5,947 nucleotides of DNA from DASVEE01 sp036399695. Lineage in GTDB: Bacteria > Acidobacteriota > Thermoanaerobaculia > Gp7-AA8. The stretch lies in assembly GCA_036399695.1 (NCBI GenBank), contig DASWMP010000096.1, forward strand, positions 1 through 5,947, given 5' to 3'. A program made the translations under genes and the position numbers. Shown piece after piece: positions 5,600-5,947 of the stretch. A model generated the notes under the pieces. The model did not search any database. It saw only the letters and a program-made list of their open reading frames with translations, and was not told the origin of the DNA. Each line of letters opens with the position of its first letter. Within the stretch, counting starts at the first letter, position 1.

Positions 5600-5920
5600 T
5601 TTGAGGTTGCCGGACGTCAATTCGAGGTCGCCGAACCTCGATTTGAGGTCGCCGAACCTGACATTTGAGGTTGCCGAACCTGAACTTCGAGGTTGCCGGA
5701 CGTCAATTTGAGGTCGCCGAACCTGAACTTTGAGGTTGCCGGACCTCAATTTGAGGACGCCGAACCTGAACTTTGAGGTTGCCGGACGTCAATTTGGGGA
5801 CGCCGGACCCTGAATTTGAGGTTGCCGGACCTCAATTTGAGGTCGCCGAACCTGAACTTTGATGTTGTCGGACGTCAATTTGAGGGCCTCGAAGCTGGAT
5901 TGAGGTTCCCGGAGCTCGAG
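5600..5920. repeat. Tandem array of fifteen 21/22-bp units
   Basis: Contiguous units with consensus close to TTTGAGGTYGCCGRACSTSA plus one or two bases start at 5600, 5621, 5642, 5664, 5686, 5707, 5729, 5750, 5772, 5793, 5815, 5836, 5858, 5879 and 5900. From the fourth unit, lengths alternate 22 and 21, giving a 43-bp higher-order period of type A (GCCGAACCTGAAC) and type B (GCCGGACGTCAA). The last three units are more diverged. Several units are palindromic; units at 5729 and 5815 contain TTGAGGT-tgccgg-ACCTCAA. There are no unique spacers, so it is not a CRISPR array, and the mixed unit lengths shift the frame, so it is not a protein repeat. Confidence 0.9.
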
Positions 5921-5947
5921 TCCGACCCTCGCACTGCGATGGCGATT

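Noticed and set aside
5510..5749. 79-aa minus-strand frame with repeats such as RFGDLKS / RFGDLEL
   Set aside because: The apparent peptide repeat comes from the 21-bp DNA units; units of 22 bp break the frame, so the array does not encode a repeat protein.
5600..5920. CRISPR array
   Set aside because: Units are directly adjacent with no unique spacers, and no cas gene is present.

Overview
The window is GC-rich bacterial DNA with four protein genes that I trust, all on the minus strand. They are, from high to low coordinates: a small XRE-type transcriptional regulator (4795-5238), a two-gene operon (2644-4410 and 1603-2640), and a Uma2-family PD-(D/E)XK nuclease-like protein (409-978). The long plus-strand reading frames are antisense shadows. 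High GC, an isolated Uma2 gene and many REP/REPIN-like palindromes would suit a large-genome soil bacterium such as an acidobacterium. No phylogenetic marker is present, so this is a guess.

The core is the operon. Its first gene encodes a 588-aa protein resembling the N-terminal part of VioB/RebD/StaD, the iminophenyl-pyruvate dimer synthase family of violacein and indolocarbazole pathways. Its second gene, only 3 bp downstream, encodes a 345-aa ferritin-like protein resembling the C-terminal part of the same enzymes. Together they look like a VioB-type protein in two polypeptides, probably translationally coupled. No partner biosynthetic gene (VioA/RebO-type amino acid oxidase, VioE, RebP) is visible, so substrate and product are unknown.

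The operon is bracketed by two inverted 131-bp copies of a REPIN-like element (1339-1469 and 4500-4630, 128/131 identical by my alignment). Each copy contains two hairpins built on GGACAGACA-n4-TGTCTGTCC. A diverged relative sits at 1-100, where the hairpin core is GACGGACA-n4-TGTCCGTC, including a compensatory stem change. The leader of the first operon gene contains a short hairpin that would hide its Shine-Dalgarno sequence, plus a mutually exclusive alternative.

Layout: 1-100 REPIN-like element; 101-408 non-coding with a strong hairpin; 409-978 Uma2; 979-1338 non-coding with a possible 167-bp element with inverted ends; 1339-1469 REPIN copy 1; 1603-4410 operon; 4500-4630 REPIN copy 2; 4631-4794 short intergenic stretch with a weak possible terminator; 4795-5238 XRE regulator; 5359-5375 palindrome that could be its operator; 5600-5920 tandem array of fifteen 21/22-bp units, itself partly palindromic. 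No RNA gene, CRISPR array or transposase gene was found.
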